Shown here: positions 15,371-18,226 of the stretch, in pieces
How positions within the stretch are numbered: position 1 is the first letter of the stretch
Layout: each line of letters starts with the position of its first letter
Origin: Spartobacteria bacterium UBA6821
GTDB lineage: Bacteria > Verrucomicrobiota > Verrucomicrobiia > Chthoniobacterales > UBA6821
Length of the DNA stretch: 18,226 nucleotides
Direction: 5' to 3'
Assembly (NCBI GenBank): GCA_002452515.1
Contig: DKEN01000057.1
Coordinates: 7,089 to 25,314 of the forward strand
The notes under the pieces: generated by a model
What the model saw: the letters and a program-made list of their open reading frames with translations, nothing else
The model's database searches: none
Told to the model about the DNA's origin: nothing
Position numbers and translations under genes: made by a program

Positions 15371-16015
15371 ATGCTTGAGATTTTACAAAAAGGTGGTCCG
15401 CTCATGTGGATCATTCTCCTCTGCAGCGTGGTGGCGCTGGGTGTCTTTTTGGAGCGCTTGCTCTATCTCCACAAGGCCTCGATTCGCGTCGGTGAACTGC
15501 TCGGCGGCATTTCCCTGCTGATTCGCAACAATCGTATCGAGGAGGCCCTTGGTGAATGTTCAGCCTCCCACGGCCCCGTTGCGCGGATCCTGCAGGCAGC
15601 CCTCATGCGACCGCAAGAGGAGCGTGCCGTTCTCCAGTCGATCACGACCGATGCCGCCCTGCTGGAAATACCAAAGTTGGAACGCAATCTCCCGATTCTC
15701 TCCTCGCTGGCCTATGTTGCGCCGCTGGTCGGACTTCTGGGGACGGTGCTCGGATTGCTCGACGCCTTTCTGATCCTGTCCGCTCATGGCGGATTTGCCA
15801 CGACGGCAGAACTCTCCAACAGCGTGTACGAGAGCCTGCTCAATGCCGCCGCCGGCATCGCCGTGGCCATCCCTGCATTCCTGGGCCACAGCTATCTCAC
15901 GTCGCGTGTGAACGACATCATTCACGACATGGAACGGGGTGGGATTGAGGTCGTCAATCTGCTGACCGACCGCGCTATCCGCGACGGGAAGAGGCTTGCG
16001 GAGCAGACGACATGA
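15371..16015 (+). CDS. exbB: MotA/TolQ/ExbB-family membrane protein
   Basis: ExbB-type proteins form an inner-membrane pentamer that, with ExbD, uses the proton gradient to energise TonB or similar partners. The 214-residue protein has one N-terminal transmembrane helix (about 12-33), a cytoplasmic helical domain, and helices near 113-136 and 155-176. The family blocks are clear: LAYVAPLVGLLGTVLGLLDAF (Thr125 conserved) and ESLLNAAAGIAVAIPA. The second usually reads EAL..TA.GLAVAIPA, with Thr at the position of E. coli ExbB T181; here it is Ala159. Glu154 (equivalent to E176) is kept. Asp131 stands where His or Asn is more usual. The stop overlaps the next start as ATGA. Confidence 0.9.
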   Translation: MLEILQKGGPLMWIILLCSVVALGVFLERLLYLHKASIRVGELLGGISLLIRNNRIEEALGECSASHGPVARILQAALMRPQEERAVLQSITTDAALLEIPKLERNLPILSSLAYVAPLVGLLGTVLGLLDAFLILSAHGGFATTAELSNSVYESLLNAAAGIAVAIPAFLGHSYLTSRVNDIIHDMERGGIEVVNLLTDRAIRDGKRLAEQTT

Positions 16016-16416
16016 GACTTCCCCGCTGCAACTGTGTCGGTGCGCCATTCCTGCTGATGGCGCCCATCCTGGCAGTGTTGCTGAGCCTCGTTTTCTATCT
16101 CCTGCTCGGAGGGTATTTTGTGCTCCAGCCTGGTGTCGCGCTGAAGGCTCCTGACTCCCCATTCATGCTCCTGCCGCAACATGATCCTCAGGTAGTGAGT
16201 GTGACCGGTGCGCCGCTACCGCAGATCTATTACGACAACTCGGTGGTGACCACAGTGGAGTTGGAGGAGGCGCTTCGCAAGACACATGCGACGGGCAGTC
16301 TGATCATCAAGGCCGACCGACTCGCCCCTTACGACTTGCTCGTCAGGATCATGACCATCGGCGTGCACTGCGGGTTCACCGTTGTGCTTGCCACCGGCAC
16401 GGGACCCGCGTCATGA
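16012..16416 (+). CDS. exbD: ExbD/TolR-like protein lacking the transmembrane Asp
   Basis: This 134-residue protein has the ExbD plan: a short cytoplasmic N-terminus, one transmembrane helix (about 12-38), the QPGVALKAP exit segment, and a periplasmic domain (IYYDNSVVTTVELEEALRK, SLIIKADRLAPYDLLVRIM, then GFTVVLAT) matching the ExbD core. The helix normally begins PLID, whose Asp (D25 in E. coli ExbD, D23 in TolR) carries protons. Here it reads PILA, with Ala21 in its place and no acidic residue anywhere in the helix. It overlaps both neighbours by ATGA, so it is stoichiometrically co-translated. The family call is good; proton coupling is doubtful. Confidence 0.82.
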   Translation: MRLPRCNCVGAPFLLMAPILAVLLSLVFYLLLGGYFVLQPGVALKAPDSPFMLLPQHDPQVVSVTGAPLPQIYYDNSVVTTVELEEALRKTHATGSLIIKADRLAPYDLLVRIMTIGVHCGFTVVLATGTGPAS

Positions 16417-17237
16417 CCCCGCTTCATCCGGTGAGTGGGGAGCAGGAGCATCACCATCTTCCCAAGGATTTGAAGGAGTTGGGCAATCTGGCGCATCTGC
16501 TCTTTGAGTGGCCCATCCGCCAGGCTCCCCGCCTGGCCCTTCCCGGTTTCATCCTTGTTGCTGGGATCATCCAGGCGGCCACGATCGGTCTTTTCTCGAT
16601 CAGCTACAAGACGCCCTCGGAGAGTCAGCCCGACTCGCCCCAGATCTATTTCATCCCGCCCGATTCCGCCACTGCCCGCAAACTGGCTCCCTGGCTTGCC
16701 GCGAATGACCCAGCCATTTTTTCCCCCCAGTACGATACGCGCGACGCGATTCCCTCACCCCCCCCCCTGAAATACAGGCCGAGCTATGAGGAGCCGCCGC
16801 CCCCATTGCGTCCTCTCCCGGTCGAGACTCTCCTCCCGCTGGAACCACCTGCTCTGCCAGAGATGGCCAACCTATTGCAAAAAAAAACAGGCCGGGTGAT
16901 CGCGACTGCTTCCCAACCATCACAGCCCTTGCCTCCCACGTTGGTTCGTTGGAAGGATGATCTGGCTGCGAGGCCTTTGCAGACGACGACGGTGCCGCCT
17001 TCCCCCGCCGGGAATGCCGCGCTTCAGCCAGCTCTTTACGAGGTCGGTTTGAGTCCCGAGGGACTCCCCATGCATTGCGTCCTTCTCGACTCCTCGGGGG
17101 ATCCCGAGAGTGACGAGGCGGGCAGTGTCTGGATTCATGCCCAACGCTTTCAGCCCGCTGACAAGGATTCCTGGGGCCGCGTGCTCCTGCTCTGGGGTTC
17201 CCCTCCACCCTCAGATCAAAAGACCTCCAATCCATGA
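16413..17237 (+). CDS. TonB-like proline-rich membrane-anchored protein
   Basis: The 274-residue product has a cytoplasmic N-terminus of about 40 residues (with HHH at 13-15), one transmembrane helix (about 42-64), a long proline-rich periplasmic stretch (PSPPPL, EEPPPPLRPLP, LEPPALPE), and a small C-terminal domain (about 205-263). That domain follows the TonB pattern: ALYEVGLSPEGLPMHCVLLDSSGD, then AQRFQP and a final WGRVLLLWG. Gene order after ExbB-ExbD supports a TonB role. The helix lacks the His that is essential in E. coli TonB (H20). Both ends overlap neighbours by ATGA. Opposite-strand frames here are shadows. It could instead be a TolA- or TonB-like linker with a different outer partner. 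Confidence 0.65.
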   Translation: MTPLHPVSGEQEHHHLPKDLKELGNLAHLLFEWPIRQAPRLALPGFILVAGIIQAATIGLFSISYKTPSESQPDSPQIYFIPPDSATARKLAPWLAANDPAIFSPQYDTRDAIPSPPPLKYRPSYEEPPPPLRPLPVETLLPLEPPALPEMANLLQKKTGRVIATASQPSQPLPPTLVRWKDDLAARPLQTTTVPPSPAGNAALQPALYEVGLSPEGLPMHCVLLDSSGDPESDEAGSVWIHAQRFQPADKDSWGRVLLLWGSPPPSDQKTSNP

Positions 17238-17473
17238 TTTCCATCACGCTCTCCTGGTTTGTCTGTCTCTATCTGGCAGTTTTTCTTGCCGGTATTTTGA
17301 TCCTTTGGATCGGCTATGAAATCCTCCAAAAAAGGCACGCTAACGCCATCAAGTGGGATAGAATCTTTTGCCGGATCTGCGGGTCGCGGTATACGGATAC
17401 CTCAAGCGAAACGTTGCTCCGCTGCCCGGTCTGCAGCAGCCTGAACGAACGCTCAAACTCGGCTAGGATCTAG
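17234..17473 (+). CDS. Small membrane protein with C-terminal zinc ribbon
   Basis: The 79-residue protein has one transmembrane helix (about 5-28, ITLSWFVCLYLAVFLAGILILW) and a short soluble tail with two CxxC pairs: CRIC (Cys46, Cys49) and CPVC (Cys64, Cys67), spaced as in zinc-ribbon or rubredoxin-like knuckles. Its start overlaps the TonB-like stop (ATGA), so it belongs to the same operon. I do not recognise a named family. It may be a structural or assembly partner of the Ton-like complex. Topology is unclear: a helix followed by basic residues (QKRH) suggests the zinc tail is cytoplasmic. Confidence 0.72.
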   Translation: MISITLSWFVCLYLAVFLAGILILWIGYEILQKRHANAIKWDRIFCRICGSRYTDTSSETLLRCPVCSSLNERSNSARI

Positions 17474-17566
17474 GGAAGCGGGTCCTTAAAAAACACGTGA
17501 TTTTGGATTGGTCTCGATCCCGAAACCAGAGGCTCGATGGACATCCCAGTTACGATGGGTGTCATC

Positions 17567-17575
17567 TGTGAATAA
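17567..17575 (-). promoter_or_regulatory. DnaA-box match
   Basis: The reverse complement reads TTATTCACA, identical to the two boxes at 7977 and 7998 and fitting the DnaA consensus. A function is inferred only from the consensus. Confidence 0.3.
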
Positions 17576-17721
17576 CTTGTGCGCAATTGTGATTGGAGCG
17601 AGAGAGATTCCTCGTGGAACAGCCCGGATGCCATCCCGAGCTGACTCTTTTAGCAGAGAAAATCCAGAGCCTTAGAGCGTGGAACACCAGTGTTTATGGG
17701 CCTTCAGGGGCGACGGTGTCT

Positions 17722-17737
17722 GAAAAAGGCCTTTTTC
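17722..17737. other. Perfect 16-base palindrome
   Basis: GAAAAAGGCCTTTTTC is exactly self-complementary. Its A-run and T-run halves resemble the core of a bidirectional terminator downstream of the Ton-like operon, though the stem has no loop of its own. Confidence 0.4.
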
Positions 17738-17782
17738 CCCTTTAGGCCGGGCGGTGACAACGCCGTGCAGAGCAGTCCGTTG

Positions 17783-17791
17783 TGTGAATAA
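17783..17791 (-). promoter_or_regulatory. DnaA-box match
   Basis: A fourth exact TTATTCACA in the window, on the reverse strand, 216 bases from the one at 17567. Confidence 0.3.
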
Positions 17792-17892
17792 GTTCCAGTG
17801 ATAGGGTAGAAGGGGGCTTTTTCCCGATTTTTCCTAACCTCTTGTTGGGAGCCTTGTTGCCCTTCGATCTTCCCCATCTTGCCAGCGGCACG

Positions 17893-18226
17893 CCTTTTGT
17901 CTGCAGGTCGCCCCCGACCAGGCATCCGGGGGCAACTACCCTCGGACTGCTCGCCTCTAGGCTCGCATGACAATACCTGTCCATGGTGATGGACGGGATA
18001 GCCTGTGCAAAACGCAGCCTGAAAGGTGCCGCTCGCGGGAGCGAGGGTAGCAAAGCTTGCGTCCCCACGCACCTTTTGTCTGCCGGTCGCCCCCGACCAG
18101 GCATCCGGGGGCAACTACCCCCGGACTGCTCGCCTCTAGGCTCGCATGACAATACCTGTCCATGGTGATGGACGGGATAGCCTGTGCAAGGCACAGCCTG
18201 AAAGGTGCCGCTCGCGGGAGCGAGGG
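17893..18226. repeat. Hairpin-rich tandem repeat, period 179, continuing past the window
   Basis: Copy 1 (17893-18047) and copy 2 (18072-18226) are 155 bases each, exactly 179 apart, and differ at five positions. The 24-base linker plus traces before copy 1 (CTTGC, CACGC) suggest a longer unit. In copy 2 each unit folds into five consecutive hairpins: 18081-18103, 18105-18124 (7 perfect pairs), 18155-18176 (9 pairs, GGTG loop), 18182-18196 and 18209-18222. The 179-base period is not divisible by three, so reading frames shift between copies and coding is unlikely. No flanking IS genes or CRISPR features are seen. Confidence 0.88.

Larger units (their letters stand above)
17474..17892. other. 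Gene-poor stretch with hairpins, DnaA-box matches and a palindrome
   Basis: No coding frame here has family resemblance. Visible elements are a hairpin near 17510-17527 (TGGT.TCG with CGA.ACCA), another near 17550-17563 (GACA.CCC with GGG.TGTC), two reverse-strand TTATTCACA matches, and a perfect 16-base palindrome. A 50-codon TTG-start frame (17593-17745) is open but unsupported. Forward- and reverse-strand frames crossing into the repeat at 17893 look like shadows. Confidence 0.5.

Noticed and set aside
17593..17745. A 50-codon TTG-start frame (begins LERERFLVEQ) downstream of the zinc-ribbon gene
   Set aside because: It has no ribosome binding site, no family resemblance, and ends in the 16-base palindrome. 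It could be a gene remnant, but evidence is lacking.
17704..18194. Long reverse-strand frames across the terminal repeat
   Set aside because: The repeat period is not a multiple of three, so the same DNA is read in different frames; the products are repeat artefacts with low-complexity composition.
17893..18226. CRISPR array or IS ends
   Set aside because: The unit is far longer than CRISPR repeats, has no spacers of constant size beyond the 24-base linker, and no cas or transposase gene is nearby.

Overview
The window is about 57% GC by eye and densely coded. It most resembles a chromosomal segment of a Verrucomicrobiota (PVC superphylum) bacterium. The taxonomic reading is an inference from a Lys/Ala-repeat histone H1-like protein, a divergent GlnD, a stand-alone beta-helix acyltransferase, a roadblock-domain protein with an LP-motif N-terminus, and 'gcagagacgc'-type intergenic repeats. 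No marker gene settles it.

Layout. Bases 1-2166 hold the 3' part of glnD, which runs off the left edge. A 252-base gap follows, with a strong terminator-like hairpin. Next comes a forward block: a 1136-residue AsmA/TamB-like envelope protein, yicC, gmk (TTG start) and coaC, tightly packed with overlaps or very short gaps. A regulatory gap with three DnaA-box-like sites precedes a tiny H1-like basic protein, which has a perfect Shine-Dalgarno sequence and its own terminator. A metabolic run follows: an inositol-monophosphatase-family enzyme, ispF, cysS, and a GlmU-C-terminus-like left-handed beta-helix acyltransferase. Bases 12034-13925 carry a reverse-strand cluster transcribed hisI, thyA, folA, with an inverted repeat between thyA and folA. 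Divergent from hisI is a roadblock/LC7-domain protein. It is followed by a four-gene operon (ExbB-like, ExbD-like, TonB-like, small membrane zinc-ribbon protein) in which all three junctions are four-base ATGA overlaps. The last 753 bases carry no convincing gene. They contain isolated DnaA-box matches, a perfect AT-rich palindrome and two copies of a hairpin-rich tandem repeat with a 179-base period that reaches the right edge.

How the genes work together. Most are housekeeping: nitrogen signalling, guanylate and CoA synthesis, isoprenoids, cysteinyl-tRNA, thymidylate/folate, and one histidine step. The most unusual locus is the Ton-like operon. The ExbD-like protein has Ala where the proton-carrying transmembrane Asp normally sits. 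The ExbB-like protein has Ala at one of the two conserved channel threonines. The TonB-like anchor has no His in its membrane helix. The complex keeps the family architecture but appears to lack the canonical proton pathway, so it may be re-purposed. The structured tandem repeat is the second unexplained element.
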